NCBI GenBank assembly: GCA_032622095.1
Contig: CP136065.1
Location: 52,945,949 to 53,009,948 of the forward strand
Length of the DNA stretch: 64,000 nucleotides
Source of the DNA: Siphonodentalium dalli
Lineage: Eukaryota; Mollusca; Scaphopoda; Gadilida; Siphonodentaliidae
Direction of reading: 5' to 3'
This document shows positions 12,223 to 23,601 of this stretch, piece by piece. The first letter of the stretch is position 1; each line of letters starts with the position of its first letter. Made by a program: the position numbers and the translations under genes. Below the pieces are notes generated by a model that was not told the origin of the DNA, searched no databases, and was given only the letters and a program-made list of their open reading frames with translations.

Positions 12223-12552
12223 TCATTTTATAGAATATGGATTAACCTTAATATCCAAATCATATATACATGAGTAGTACAATCCACCTAAAACAATTTT
12301 GGATAACCACTGTCTTGGTTTACATGTGATATTGACCCCATTAACCCTCTTAATAATGCCGACTATGTCAGTGTCTACCAGTCGAATGCAGAATTCTACC
12401 CTGCGATCGCTTATCTGGCAAATGTTTACTGCAGAACTATCCCATGTATTAAACAATTTCTCCTCCAATGGTATCAGAAAACAGTTATATGCTGGTATCT
12501 CACTCATCTCATTTGCATCTTTTTCAAAGTCGAGGTAATGACTAGTTGTCAT
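12223..12552 (-). other. Unrecognised 109-codon ORF
   Basis: The open frame encodes 109 residues with a mixed, protein-like composition (acidic N-terminus, MTTSHYLDFEKDANEMSE) but no motif I recognise. The opposite strand is also open for 79 codons over the same segment. No splice sites, poly(A) signal or neighbouring coding segments support it. It could be a single exon, a relic, or chance. Confidence 0.2.
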
Positions 12553-12689
12553 TTTTTAAAGTGCATACAAAGCGTTGCGATCACCAATATACATGTTTAT
12601 ACATGTCATGATATCACGAGGTACAAATCTGCGTTCTACTGGTAGACAATGACCATTTTTGTCATAATAATCTAAACTAAGTTACCAAG

Positions 12690-12930
12690 CACCTTCTCGT
12701 GAATTGTATGATCCGGTGTTTTTTTCGGTTTCCGGTCAAACCGAGTTGTTGTCAGGCTGGGGTAGATTTGATTTTTCTTTGGGGGGGGGGGGGGGGGGCA
12801 AATGGTCAGTGGAAAAAACTGCAGTTTTGGGGGGGGGGGGGGGGTACCCAAACCGAAGAAAACAGTTTTTTCCACCCTGTGTCTGCAGTTTTTTTCCGCC
12901 CCCCCCCCCTGTGACTCATGGACATTTTTG
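12690..12930. repeat. Poly-G/poly-C inverted repeat cluster
   Basis: Two long G runs (about 12781-12798 and 12829-12843) are followed by a C run (about 12898-12909). CTGCAGTTTT occurs on both sides of the first pair, so the segment can fold back. It produces spurious Gly- and Pro-rich ORFs on both strands. It may be a degenerate MITE centre and is a likely sequencing and replication trouble spot. Confidence 0.7.
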
Positions 12931-12989
12931 GCCTGCAAAACGCGTTATTTTTCAAACTAGCTGTCGACTTTGTGAATTTTGATAGGCGT

Positions 12990-13436
12990 AACACAGGTTA
13001 TTGAATAAGCATAGAAAGCCAGTGTAATTCATCGAAATTAATGACAAGTTGTGCAAATTTCAACTTAATGCATAGTTTGTTGTGTTTATCTTTGTATACT
13101 TTCACAAAATTGGCAGTTTGAACCATGTACCATGGCAAATATTAGCCATAGTTTTACCCGTTTAGAACGATTAAATGGGGAGAGAACCGACTCGATCAGG
13201 AGAGAACCCAAACAATTATCAAAATTCGTGGAGTTTGTCGTTGTTATGACTCGCACTATGAAAGTTTCGTTCTTAACACGCTCATTGGTGCCACAGATTG
13301 TGATGGGATTGAAAATAACTAATCGAATTATCATCTAGATGCCTCAAAATTGCGTTTTAACTGTCAAAATGTCGTGAAAATGTATAATTTCGATCAGCAA
13401 GAACCGTCACAAATCAGTCAAGAACCATCACAAACC
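12990..13436. other. Intergenic, nothing recognised
   Basis: Short opposing ORFs (13086-13334 minus, 13132-13338 plus) overlap completely and have no recognisable domain. No gene is called. Confidence 0.4.
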
Positions 13437-13490
13437 GCCGATAGAACGATTTCCGATGTAACAGTTCCTACACAGTGGTTTAATGTGTGT
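13437..13490. repeat. Dispersed repeat M, inverted fragment
   Basis: The segment containing CGATTTCCGATGTAACAG is the reverse complement of part of the repeat at 9661-9860, covering about 50 bp with near identity. Confidence 0.8.
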
Positions 13491-13669
13491 ACGTTACGAC
13501 CCTAGCCACTTCGTCCATTGTGGACACCAACTGATGTCGCATTATAATTTCAGCGAAAGTATCTTTTTCTGCGGAACGCTGTGGGGAATATGGTTCCAAA
13601 TAATTCATTACTTCACATTTTCTCACCCACCGAAATCCTACTTTACCATTTAGCCTTTTTGCATATCGG

Positions 13670-14100
13670 CGATATTATTAGTTAATTAATGCTACGAATC
13701 TCTACTCTGCTATGCCAGTAGAGATCATATTTCACCAGTTCCACCTGGGAACTTTGTTAAGTTCTGGCGCGGAAAATAACACAGGTGATATATTTCTTAG
13801 TTAATACCCGTTCCCTAATAATGCATTTTACAGCAGGTGAAAGTCCCAGAAAGATTGCATGATTTAGACGACCTTTGTGAGCCGATTTCGCTATGCATTA
13901 TCCTGGAGAAATTTTGTAATTGAATAAGCGATCAGTCTCTTAAAATGCCGATGATTATGAGATTTGATAATATTATTATCGTTTTTTTTACAAATAGACT
14001 GGTAAGCGACACAAAGCGAAATCGACTCACAAAAGTCGCCCAAATCATTATAGTTTTCGATGTTATAAAGTTCCACGTCAGAAAATCAAATATTTCGCAG
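13670..14100. mobile_element. MITE family E, copy 1, degraded
   Basis: It shares GTAGAGATCATATTTCACCAG, written here as GTAGAGATCATATTTCACC, plus CCTGGGAAC, TTTGTGAGCCGAT and the mirrored CGACTCACAAA segment with the family E copy at 22415-22913. The element is an imperfect palindrome: the right half repeats the left half in inverse order. Its right end is not clear. Confidence 0.6.
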
Positions 14101-14270
14101 GTTATGAAGTGGTAGAATTTTATGTCGACGGGCGAAGTCAACGTAGAAATAAATGGCTTGATTATATTGGAAGGTTGAAGTTGAACTGCCGCTATAAGGA
14201 GTGTCTATCACCCACACTCTCAGCACATATGTGCGCCCAAGTTCATGTCATATCGCTCTACCACCGGAAG

Positions 14271-14415
14271 TCACGTATTAAAACTATCAAGTGAATCTGA
14301 TACTTTATTGTCGTCGCTAACTGGGGGGTTAAGCTCCATAGATTTGAATTTCAAAGCTATCTCAAAGAATGTATAGCACCGGCTGGTCTTCTTAGTTCGC
14401 GATTAGATATGTTTA
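14271..14415. repeat. Dispersed repeat M, copy 2
   Basis: A diverged direct copy of 9661-9860 that keeps AGTCACGTA-TAAAAC, TATAGCAC, CTGGTCT and CTTAGTTCGCGATTAGAT. Confidence 0.7.
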
Positions 14416-14843
14416 ATTTGTGTAACCTGAGTATTGATAAAAGCACAGCTGTGAACACCGCTCGGGATCAGGTGGTGTTCTGGATGGCTAATCGAGCACA
14501 CATTCGGGCATTCAATTAATGTTATTATTATAGGAGATCGGCGCCGTCCAGTCTGAAGTCGCGTTATCACACACATTGTTGAATGAATGCGACCGTATTG
14601 TACCCACGTGCGGGTGGGGAAACATTTGTCGGGACCCGAATACAATCGACCTAAAGTAATATTGTCAAACATTTTTCTTTATTGATAACCAAGCCCACCA
14701 CGTTGAGAAGCACTTGACTTGATTTTCCCTTCTTCAGACTTGGGTGCGTTCTATGCATGTAGCACTAGGCAGTGTGAACAGGTGAGCAAGCGTGAAAGCG
14801 AACACCAGTTTGTCGATAAAGTTACCCGCTCATCATATTTCTA
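14416..14843. other. Intergenic, nothing recognised
   Basis: The 89-codon minus-strand ORF at 14403-14672 has no recognisable domain. No repeat family was identified. Confidence 0.35.
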
Positions 14844-14900
14844 TAGCGAAGCGGTTGAGACAGAGCACGAGTGATCTTGCCCTCGGTTCAAATTTCGTAA
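14844..14900 (+). repeat. tRNA-like (SINE head) candidate with A and B boxes
   Basis: TAGCGAAGCGG at 14844-14854 resembles an RNA polymerase III A box. GGTTCAAAT at about 14885-14893 resembles a B box, and the spacing is close to that of tRNA genes. The anticodon and T stems do not pair well, so this is not a functional tRNA gene. It may be the head of a tRNA-derived SINE or a tRNA pseudogene. Confidence 0.35.
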
Positions 14901-15046
14901 AAGACACATGGGGCGACTATAGTGGGTTTTAGAATTTACAACACTTTCAAATAACCTGCTCTAGATATTCCCATCGAAAGTCAATTTTACAATAAACCGC
15001 TCCCTTGATTTACATTTTTCGGCTCGTAAAAATATTCAGTAAGAAG

Positions 15047-15736
15047 CACGTAAGAACAGCTTCCCATAATGTTGGAAAATTTTCAAATCAAATTTAATAA
15101 CATCGTGAATGGAAAAGACAATCGTCTTCTCGCATTGAAATATTCTAACATCAAGGTGGGGTGTAAATGATATTTGTCACAGTCTGAATATTTGTCTGGT
15201 TCAACATGATGGAAGGTTTAAATGAGAACATTGCAATAATATACACCCTCATATATAGCTACGACCCTGCATTGTCGCTGGGCGCTTAGTCGCTCTAGAT
15301 AAATATATGGTCACCTTTCCGGACCATTTGAAGAATATAACTCGTTTTTGCACAGCGCTGTACGAGTCTGCCAGAAACACTCGAGAACAAGTTCCCATAA
15401 TGTTGAACAATTTTCAGATCTAAAAAAAAAAACAAAGTGGGAAAACAATCGAATTCTCGCATTGGGAAATTCTAAACTCATTGCGAGGTTGGGTGTAAAT
15501 GATATTTGTCAATTGCAGTCTGGACGTGTGTCTGGTTCAATATGCATGCATTGGGTGAGGGAGGGGAATGAGAACATTGAAATTTTGACACTTCTCCACA
15601 ATGAAGACCTCCTATATACATGTAGCTACGACCCGGTATGGATCGCTGGGCGCGCTATAGCAATATATGCATGGTCGGCTTTCCGGCCTTAGAAGAATAT
15701 AACTCGTTTTGCACAGCGCTGTACGAGTCTGCCAGG
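15047..15736. repeat. Direct duplication, ~340-bp units
   Basis: Unit 1 (about 15047-15375) and unit 2 (about 15383-15736) share TTCCCATAATGTTG, TTCTCGCATTG, GGTGTAAATGATATTTGTCA, GTCTGGTTCAA, TAGCTACGACCC, TCGCTGGGCGC and GCACAGCGCTGTACGAGTCT. They differ by indels and substitutions. The 114-codon ORF at 15348-15692 arises inside unit 2 and is absent from unit 1, so it is not called as a gene. Confidence 0.9.
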
Positions 15737-16431
15737 AACAGGTTGGACTAGGTAATTGTTGGTAATTCGATGCATTCCGTAAATTGATTGGATTGAAGAC
15801 CGCCCGAAGGTAGGTATTGATCGTGCAGTAACAGCTGGTATCCGAACACACAAATATCGACTGGGACGTTCTCCCAACCAGCACAGTGCTATTTAAATTT
15901 CAGCAACCGATCGTGGCCCTAACGACCTAACAAGTCCTGTCTTGAATATCATTTAATACAATGATAGGAACGAATGCCAGATGCGCACGCAATTGATTTT
16001 GTCGAACGATCGAGAACTCAAGGGTCTTATACACCCTTGCTGTGAATCCAATTCTTGTCGCGAGTTGGATCATAATATAGTGCTCTAACAGTAAGGTGTC
16101 TTAGAAGGTTATGATAGAGAGGTTTCGCACGGATACAGCTACGATTACGTTCAGGAACAACGCCATCTAATTATGTGCATGTTCCAATCAATGTATGCGC
16201 ACGTTCTAATTGTAGCCGTAATAGCTCAACCGCCACATCGGATAGGGCATCAATTTCTACGTTTGTACCAAAAAACGACATGGAATGTCAAAAGTGGCTC
16301 CGCTGACAGCCCTCGGTGACATTCCATGTATCAAGCGGGTGACAAATCCCCGTGTCTCACTCAAGCGCGGGCAACAACTGTATATTGTTATATAATACAA
16401 CAATCACTTATCAAGCCCCAGAAAACCATCC
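15737..16431. other. Intergenic, nothing recognised
   Basis: No gene or known repeat is visible. A short inverted pair, GACATGGAATGTCA and its partner GTGACATTCCATGTATC, flanks about 45 bp near 16278-16332. Confidence 0.4.
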
Positions 16432-16760
16432 TTAACCCTTTACCCAACAAACCGGCCAAAACCGGCCAAATAAAGCTTCAACAGCCTAAAATATCTTCGG
16501 TCTGTCTCAATAGAACCATACAAATATGGATATCATTGGAACCGGCTCCTTGACCACATTGTGATAGTTACAGTTATGCCCTGTGCCAATGCATTCTCTT
16601 ATATATGCGAGTCGACCATAGGTCGCCTCGCATATATAAGAGAATGCATTGGCCTAAAAAAAATCTTTTTTTAACACTTTTTACCATTTTTCTTACATTC
16701 TTTAACAATTTTATAATTTTTAATGTGTTAAGCGAATGCATTCTCTTATATATGCGATAA
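16432..16760. mobile_element. MITE family A, copy 3, right end lost
   Basis: The left TTAA and CCCTTTACCCAACA terminus, the first hairpin module and the T-rich linker are intact. The second hairpin stops after its first arm (ATTCTCTTATATATGCGA) and the right terminus is missing. Confidence 0.85.
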
Positions 16761-16874
16761 TCTATAATCTTATAATCTTCGTCGTTATATTTGCGAAACG
16801 ACTGTTTTGGCCCAACATACGAAAGCGCATTAGGGCCATCCGAAAGATCAGCCCCCCCCCCCCAATATACAAAT

Positions 16875-17098
16875 ACACAACTTGTTATAACGACTTACAA
16901 CAACTCGTTATAACGAGTTACAACTCGTTATACCGAGTTGTTGGAAGTCGTTATAACGAATTATAGAAACATTTACATGTCGTTATAACGACTTCCGACA
17001 ACTCGTTATAACAAGTTGTTCGAAGTCGTTATGACTTGTATAAACATTTACAAGTCGTTATAACGACTTGCTTTTGTTTCTACAAGTCGTTATGATAC
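16875..17098. repeat. Cluster of CGTTATAACG palindromes
   Basis: About ten copies of an 18-bp palindrome occur in 220 bp, mainly AAGTCGTTATAACGACTT and AACTCGTTATAACGAGTT, with a few mutated. AAACATTTACA spacers recur twice. Adjacent palindromes can pair with each other as well as with themselves. No matching array was found elsewhere in the window. Confidence 0.9.
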
Positions 17099-17640
17099 AC
17101 GGCAAAGTTTGCATGGTCTTTAAGCGATGACTGTGTAATGAACATATAGCGATATAATATTGAGCCTCTCTATATGCCACACTCCCTGCTTCACTGCCCA
17201 TATATGGGTATGGTTGGGTTGGCGTAAATGCAGGAATTCGTTGTGACGGGAGGATCCGAGAACCAAAGATTCGAGTTGCATCTATTGCATGTCAAACGAG
17301 TGCGGTAACGTCAATTCCCTCACATAACACTACTGTCTTGTTCTATGTACTTCACATATAGCCCGGTGGCCTTAGTTTGCAACAACACAAAATGAATACA
17401 GTGTAAACATATTTTTTCCAATCAAAATAGTAACATATATAAACATTTAACAGACATTTTACAGGAGTATAGAATAATATAAATTCGATTGATTGAACAG
17501 GGGATTAAACAACAACCCCAAGGGCTTTTATTAAGTTTGCTCCCCTTTTGTTTCGCGCCCGCTCTTCATTAAGTGTAGAGAGGGGGTCGGACGGGAAAGA
17601 ATGAAAATATCATAATGTAATGATGATGTCGTTAGAAGCA
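17099..17640. other. Intergenic, nothing recognised
   Basis: I recognise no gene, repeat family or RNA in this stretch. Confidence 0.4.
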
Positions 17641-17687
17641 GGGAGAGAGATTGTGAACGAGAAAGAGATAGAGAGGACGAGAGAGAG

Positions 17688-17742
<55 letters not shown>
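17641..17742. repeat. (GA)n microsatellite
   Basis: Interrupted GA/GAAA sequence runs into a pure (GA)n tract at about 17693-17742. Confidence 0.95.
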
Positions 17743-17745
<3 letters not shown>

Positions 17746-18289
17746 AAGGGATGAGATGATTGGAGAGGGGGTAGTTTTCAATAGTTGAGTTGATTTATTG
17801 CGTATTAGTAATGATGCTCGTCTATAGTATTCTTCGTGCGTCAGGCGCCATGGGAGGGGGTCAAGTCCAGATATTAATTGGTTGCATTTGTCAATTTGTA
17901 ATTAGGCATAAACAGAGGGGAATATCATGATGCCGCATAACTCGACCAGAATCCAAAGCAAATCGTTGTCCGCACAGGTGATATAATCATGGGAATCTTT
18001 TTGTTCTCATGATATATGTCTGAACTGCATAAAATATTTCTTTGTTTTCGCGAAGGCTAAGCTCCCTTGATGAATATGACGGTGATACGACATCATTAAA
18101 TTGAAAGACACATAAAGTTAGCACTTTCCATTTGGCATTTTTTTCCAGATAATTTTAAATTATGTAAAGTTGTTGTAACATTGCTATTCTGAACGTTGTC
18201 ATCGTAAGCAGGCATTAGGACACTTTTGTGTTAAATAGCTTGGTGCAAGCCTTTTATGGAATTAATATTGTAAGTTGTTTTTTTGTCTA
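17743..18289. other. Intergenic, nothing recognised
   Basis: No gene or repeat was recognised. Confidence 0.4.
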
Positions 18290-18620
18290 AAGAGCGGTGT
18301 TGGTGTGTCTCATCCCAAATTCGGTCAACTTTGTAAAAAAGTTGGAGATTCCATCCCTGAATCAATTATAGCTTGGAATTTCAGAGCGAAAGTGGATTGA
18401 GAGTGTTCTGAAAGTTTAATTTTCCAAGCAATATTAAGTGCAAAATATGTCGTTTTTAGACCAATTGTTTTGAAAATTTTATACTTTCAGTCGAGCATTT
18501 AGACTGAAATGGCATCAGTTGGGAGCAGGAGCACGTGGGTGGGGTGTTGGTCTTCAACGGGGTTTTACTTGCAAATTCTAAGTTGAAAACCGTCCCCAAC
18601 AAAGACTCTAGACTCGTCCA
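18290..18620. repeat. Dispersed repeat I, copy 2
   Basis: It shares TCCCAAATTCGGTCAACTTT, ATGTCGTTTTTAGACCA, CATCAGTTGGGA and GTGGGTGGGGTG with repeat I copies near 10735 and 21960. Confidence 0.6.
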
Positions 18621-18734
18621 TGCTTATTTTATATACTATACGCTCCCGGAAACATGGTTATAGTATATAATGTTCTTTGCATCTGATGTATATATATGTA
18701 TGCATATATGGTGTGTGTATATATATATATTATA

Positions 18735-21310
18735 CTAGCAGGGTTACCCAGGTTAAATTGACGTGAAACCCTCTGCATATTGTGGATATATATGGTGGGA
18801 ATAGAGGATACTCTTGGTCAAAGCGTTACACATATTCTCATAAATTATATATCCAAAAAGCATCACAAAACATGATTCTTACACACGGAATATAAGTATT
18901 AGCTCACCTTGTCGGATCGGAGCGATTGTAATTTTGTTTATCGCGATTAATTCGGCCCACCAACAAAGAACTATTTATTTACAACTGCGTATACTTCAGA
19001 CGTTATAACATGAACATCATAAACACATTATTTCGCAAAAATAAATGACGACAATTGGGTTCTACATAGAGATGTATCAATCAATCTAGTGGGTTAGACT
19101 AAGATTTTGAGGACACCTGGTTATCATATCTCCACGAAGATACAGATGTTTTAAAGAAATATCCAGGTGCTCCATTGTGTTCATTGTGCTATATCCTGGC
19201 TAATTATTCTCAGTTTAAAAGAAATGTTGCTATGCATTTATATCAGCTTCATGTGCCCGACACAGAGCGATAATTTGAGTTGTTTATATTAGGCGATGAG
19301 TCTGTTCTAAAACATGAAAGATATCCTCTGTATATTGGGCAGATATAACCTTGTCAGATGTCAGTATTGGAGGATCCTGAAAAGTAATGTGCCACTGACT
19401 CTGTTTTCTTTTATCTCAGAAGAAATTATATTTGACGGCACACTGTGACCGCGATTGTTTAACAGGCCCTTTATACATTTCCATATCTCTTGTAATTTTT
19501 GTGTGGAAACTACTAGTATATTGAATGGGGCAGACTCAATTGTGTTATAATATTATCATGAGCTATTCTAATATTTTAACATGCACCATTATCTTCCTCG
19601 TGGAAAGTTACCACTGTTAGAACGCCTTGGTGCCACCTCGATTGTACCCCGTGAAGTTATATATAGAACACATACAGACAGACATATATTTGCAAATATA
19701 TCTAGGCACAAATGTGACGTTTTTAACACGCACAATATGATTCCTCGTATCATTTGAAAATAGCGTGTATGAATTTGATGTTAATTGGCACTAAACATAT
19801 TTCTATCAGTTGTGGTGACCCACCCGTCCCTATTTCGGACTCAAGCGGCGCCACATTTGACATCGTTAAACCACAAACTTAGACTCATTATGGAGATGAA
19901 TATATATAAAATTGTTGAAAATTGGCGAGTATACAAATTCGTATCAAATTTAGGGGCCCCACATCTCTCACCCAAACGGTACCAATTTGGCGTATTTAAT
20001 CCACACGATTAGATTCCTCGTATCACGGAGAAGAATATGTATCAGTCTGGTGGAAATCGGCGCTAAACATATTGTTTATCTATTTTTGTTTCTCTCTCGC
20101 CCTCTGTGGACCCCTGTCTCGAATGGCACCACTTTTGACATATTTAAACCACACAATTAGACTCCTGATATCATGGAGATAAATATTTATAAGTTTTCGT
20201 CTAATCGGCGACTAAACATTTTGTTTATAAAATTTAGTGACAACCCCACACCCACACCATCTCTCACACAAACAGCACCAATATAGCGTCTTTAAATCAC
20301 ATGATTTGATTCCTCGTATCATGGATAAGAAGGTGAAGCAATTTGGTTGAAATTGGCGCTAAAATTATGTTTTTTAATGTTGGTGCCCCTCTCCGTTTCA
20401 ATGCACCTCTGACTCGAATGACGCCACGTGTGACAGCTTTAAGCCACCCCATTGGACTCCTCATACCGTGTGGATGATTTTGTTTTAGTTTTTGTATAAA
20501 ATTGGCGAGTATACAAATTCGTATCAAATTTATGGCCCCCATATCTCTCATCCAAAACGGCACCAATTTGGCGTATCTAAACCACACGATTAGATTTCTC
20601 GTATCACGGAGAATATGTGCCAAATGTTCCTTGTATCATGGAGAAGAATATATCAATTTGGTGGAAATCGGCGCTAAAATTAGTTTTATCAATTTTGGTG
20701 CCCCTCTCCCCTTCCGTGCACCCCTGACGCGAATGGCGCCACGTTTGACATATTTAAACAACCCCATTAGATTCCTCATATCATGGGAATTATTATATAA
20801 AAGTTTCGTGGCAATTGGCGGCAAACATTTTTTCTACCCCTCCCATTTTCTGCCCCTAACAACGGCGTCACTTTAGAAAATTCTAACCCGCACCATTATC
20901 TTTCTCGTAAAAAGTTATCCATAGTAGACCGTTTGGTGCCATCTAGATGGTCCATCGGCGCTAAACTTAGTTTATCAATTTTGGTGCCCTTCGCCCCTTC
21001 CGTGCATCCCTGACTCGAACGGCGACACTCTTGACATATTTAAACCACACCATCAAATTCCTTATATCATGGGGATGATTATATATAAGTTTCGTGACGA
21101 TCGGCGACAAATTTTGTTCTGCCCCTCCCCCTTTTCTGCCCCTGACAACAACTGCGTCACTTTAGAAAATCCTAACCCTCACCATTATCTTTGTCGTAAA
21201 AAGTTACCCCAAGTAGACTCCTTTGGTGCCATCTAAATGGTCCCCTGTGAATTTCTATATAACACAGACAAACAGACAGACAGACAGACATTCGCAAATA
21301 TAGATATAGA
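18735..21310 (+). mobile_element. Family D Helitron-like element, copy 2
   Basis: It starts at CTAGCAGGGTTACCC (preceded by TA). About 950 bp of non-tandem sequence follows (TTAAATTGACGTGAAACCCT onward), then about nine diverged ~150-bp monomers from about 19710 to 21230. Monomers carry GGTGGAAATCGGCGCTAAA, TTTAAACCACAC-ATTAGA and a poly-pyrimidine CCCCTCTCCC block. A (CAGA)n run at about 21269-21291 and CATTCGCAAATATAGATATA end the element at 21310. Read on the minus strand this is A|TC...CTAG|T, the end structure of Helitrons. There is no Rep/helicase ORF, so it is non-autonomous. Confidence 0.75.
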
Positions 21311-21755
21311 TTAACTCATTTTCATTACGGATAATAATCATGTACGCAATAGTAGTGCATCGCCACATATTAATTAATAATTTAACGTAATTGATGTACA
21401 ACATATGGTTATTTACAACATCTTGGCTGCAAATACAATGACACAAACAACACTGAAGCGTCTATATATTGATCATGGTGTATACACGATTGTATACTTA
21501 CTGTAATTTATTTTTTGCTTCGCTTAGAATCTTTAGATAGACCTGTCGAAATATGTTATTATTCCGGACATGATAATGCAATATTGGAATGTAACTGATT
21601 ATTGTTTCCATTGTATTTTATTAAATGTACTTGCACTTACTGTAAGTTCCAATATTCGGAACAAACCCTGGAAAGTCCTAATTTGTATATAGGGTGTATA
21701 CGTTTTCTCATGTACCATATATAACGGCTGAGAATAAAGCATTACTTACTACTAT
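21311..21755. other. Intergenic, nothing recognised
   Basis: AT-rich sequence with no recognised gene or repeat. Confidence 0.4.
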
Positions 21756-21951
21756 GCGGCACTCGCATGGTGCTAACAAGTTGCTGTTATGCACCATGGA
21801 GACATAATTCGCACATCTGTCCCTTATCGTAACCTCAAGTATTTTGCACACAGACCGCTGATCGCTGTTTGCGGTTAAATGCTTCAATGTTCCTGCATCT
21901 CCAGCTGTTTGGCCTCCCCGCTTCGCAAAACTCCTGCCACCAGCCACCGAA
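21756..21951. repeat. Dispersed repeat H, copy 1
   Basis: A direct, diverged duplicate of 23382-23601. Shared blocks are GCATGGTGC-AACAAGTTG, TTCGCACATCTGTCCCTTATC, written as TTCGCACATCTGTCCCTTAT, and CTGTTTGGCCTCCCCGCTT. The overlapping ORFs on either strand differ between copies, which argues against coding. Confidence 0.8.
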
Positions 21952-21959
21952 CATAAACT

Positions 21960-22210
21960 GAATAAGTTGAGAATATTCTGACAGTTCACTTTTCCAACAA
22001 GCATTTAGTGTAAAATGTGTCGTATTTATTCTAAGGTTTTAGCTGGGACTAGTATACATTGGTCCCTGGTTTTAGACTGATATCCCATCAGTTGGTAATG
22101 TTTCACCATTTGGAAAGTTTGAGACGTCTGTTAGAAAATACCAACTATATTCGGGATGGGTGGAAATGAAGTTTCCCCAAGTTTGTAATTTTGGTCTTTA
22201 ACTTTCTATA
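21960..22210. repeat. Dispersed repeat I, copy 3
   Basis: It shares AAAATGTGTCGT-TTTA, AGACTGATATCCCATCAGTTG (given as GACTGATATCCCATCAGTTG) and GGGATGGGTGGAAATGAAGT-type blocks with the copies near 10735 and 18290. Confidence 0.55.
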
Positions 22211-22244
22211 TTGAATGGATTCTCCCTTTTAGTTATAAAAGTCT

Positions 22245-22400
22245 ACATTGGAATGTTCTATTGTTCACATGGAGGGATGTTCAGGAAAAATAAGCAGATG
22301 ACAGATAATAAAAGTGCAGAAGGAGTCATATTTATTGGGGGGAAATGTTCAGATAATAAGTTCACACAAATGGCCTATATGTTGTACTTATTATTTGAAC
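22245..22400. repeat. Dispersed repeat N, copy 1
   Basis: TTGGAATGTTCTATT, GGAGGG-TGTTCAGGA, AGCAGA-GACAGA and the mirrored end TTTGAACATTTC recur at about 49893-50020. The two ends of each copy are complementary (GAATGTTCTAT versus GAACATTTC-like), which suggests a small inverted-repeat element. Confidence 0.6.
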
Positions 22401-22414
22401 ATTTCTAAGAATTA

Positions 22415-22913
22415 GATCATGCCATGAATCTCTTCTCTGGCTATCGCACGAAGAGATCATATTTCACCAGTACAAAACCTGGGAATTGAAAGGGAACCTT
22501 ATAAAGTAGAAATAATAACTCGGGGAATATATCTCTCAGTTAGTATATGTTCCTTAATATTGTGCTTCGTTGTAGGTGAAGGTCCCAACTCGAAATTGCA
22601 TGCTTTTCTGTGACTTTTGTGAGCCGATATCGCAAAAAACATTGTATTATTTACCCAACAGAAATTTCATAATTGTAAGAAACGTGAAGCAAAATCGCTC
22701 ACAAAGATACTTAAATCATGAAATTTCGAGTTGGGACCTTCATCTACATTGAAGTACACTAAGGAAAAGATAATAACTGAGAAATATATTCCCCTTATTA
22801 TTTTTTTGACTTTATAAGATTCCCTGTCAAAACTTCAAAAAGTTCCAAGGTTTTGTGTTGGTGGAATATGATCTCTACGGGCCTTAGACATGGTAGGGAT
22901 TCATGGCATAATC
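22415..22913. mobile_element. MITE family E, copy 2 (long imperfect palindrome)
   Basis: Termini GATCATGCCATGAATC and GATTCATGGCATAATC are inverted repeats. The complementarity continues inward (GAGATCATATTTCACCA with TGGTGGAATATGATCTC, then CCAACTCGAAATT with GAAATTTCGAGTTGG). The whole ~500 bp can fold into one long hairpin. Copies are at 54489-54941 and, degraded, 13670-14100. There is no coding capacity. Confidence 0.9.
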
Positions 22914-23381
22914 TATATTTAGTATAGAAAGGGTTAATGTGTTGCTGCAGTAGTAAATCCTATGTTGGACATTTGGAAATGGGCTCCCTTTCAAATAAGA
23001 CCATGTAGCCACGACCATGCCTCTTACTGTGCTCCAAACTCCAGGCAGAGTTATCTCCCATCGCTCTGCTGAGATACCACTGCCATAAGGACATTTGGTA
23101 AGGATTTCTTACGTGTTCTGAGTTCTTATGTTTTATGATTAAAATTGTCGATGTCTGGCTCAGTTCATATTGTTTTTGTCAATACCGAAATAATTATTGC
23201 AAACTTTTGATGGTCAAAATAAGACAATAGGTGACTAAATATAGTTCCGACGATATGTAAAAATAGATGTATCAGTCCACAAAGTACCATCCTTGTGGCA
23301 GTGCTATATCGTAGTGCTAACGTAGATGGCGCTGCATGGAGTTTGACTGTGCTCCTGTTAACGCGGTTATACCATCTGCCT
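22914..23381. other. Intergenic, nothing recognised
   Basis: No gene or repeat family was recognised. Confidence 0.4.
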
Positions 23382-23601
23382 CGGCACTAGCATGGTGCCA
23401 ACAAGTTGTTGTTATCCGCGATAGCGCGCTATTTCGCACATCTGTCCCTTATCGTAACTTCAAGTATTTTGTACACAAACACAGACAGGCCGCTTGCCTC
23501 CTGTTCGCGGCGAAATGCTTCAATATTCCCGCATCCCCCGCAAACTCCGGCTGTTTGGCCTCCCCGCTTTCGTAAAACTCCTGGCGCCAGCCGCCGAACG
23601 C
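23382..23601. repeat. Dispersed repeat H, copy 2
   Basis: A direct diverged copy of 21756-21951, more GC-rich and with small insertions. Open frames on both strands (23406-23738 plus, 23429-23800 minus) are longer here but are not conserved in copy 1. Confidence 0.8.

Noticed and set aside
12672-12994. Pro-rich and Gly-rich ORFs on both strands
   Set aside because: They are translations of poly-G/poly-C runs and have no independent support.
14844-14915. Functional tRNA gene
   Set aside because: The A- and B-box spacing is right, but the acceptor, anticodon and T stems do not pair; kept only as a SINE or pseudogene candidate.
15348-15692. 114-codon ORF
   Set aside because: It lies in one unit of a direct duplication and is not open in the other unit, and it has no domain.
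16875-17098. Regular palindromes resembling a CRISPR array
   Set aside because: The spacers are short, irregular and similar to each other, there are no cas genes, and the DNA is from an animal.
20297-20876. Overlapping 108- and 124-codon ORFs
   Set aside because: Both read through the ~150-bp monomers of family D on opposite strands and are broken in the sister copies.
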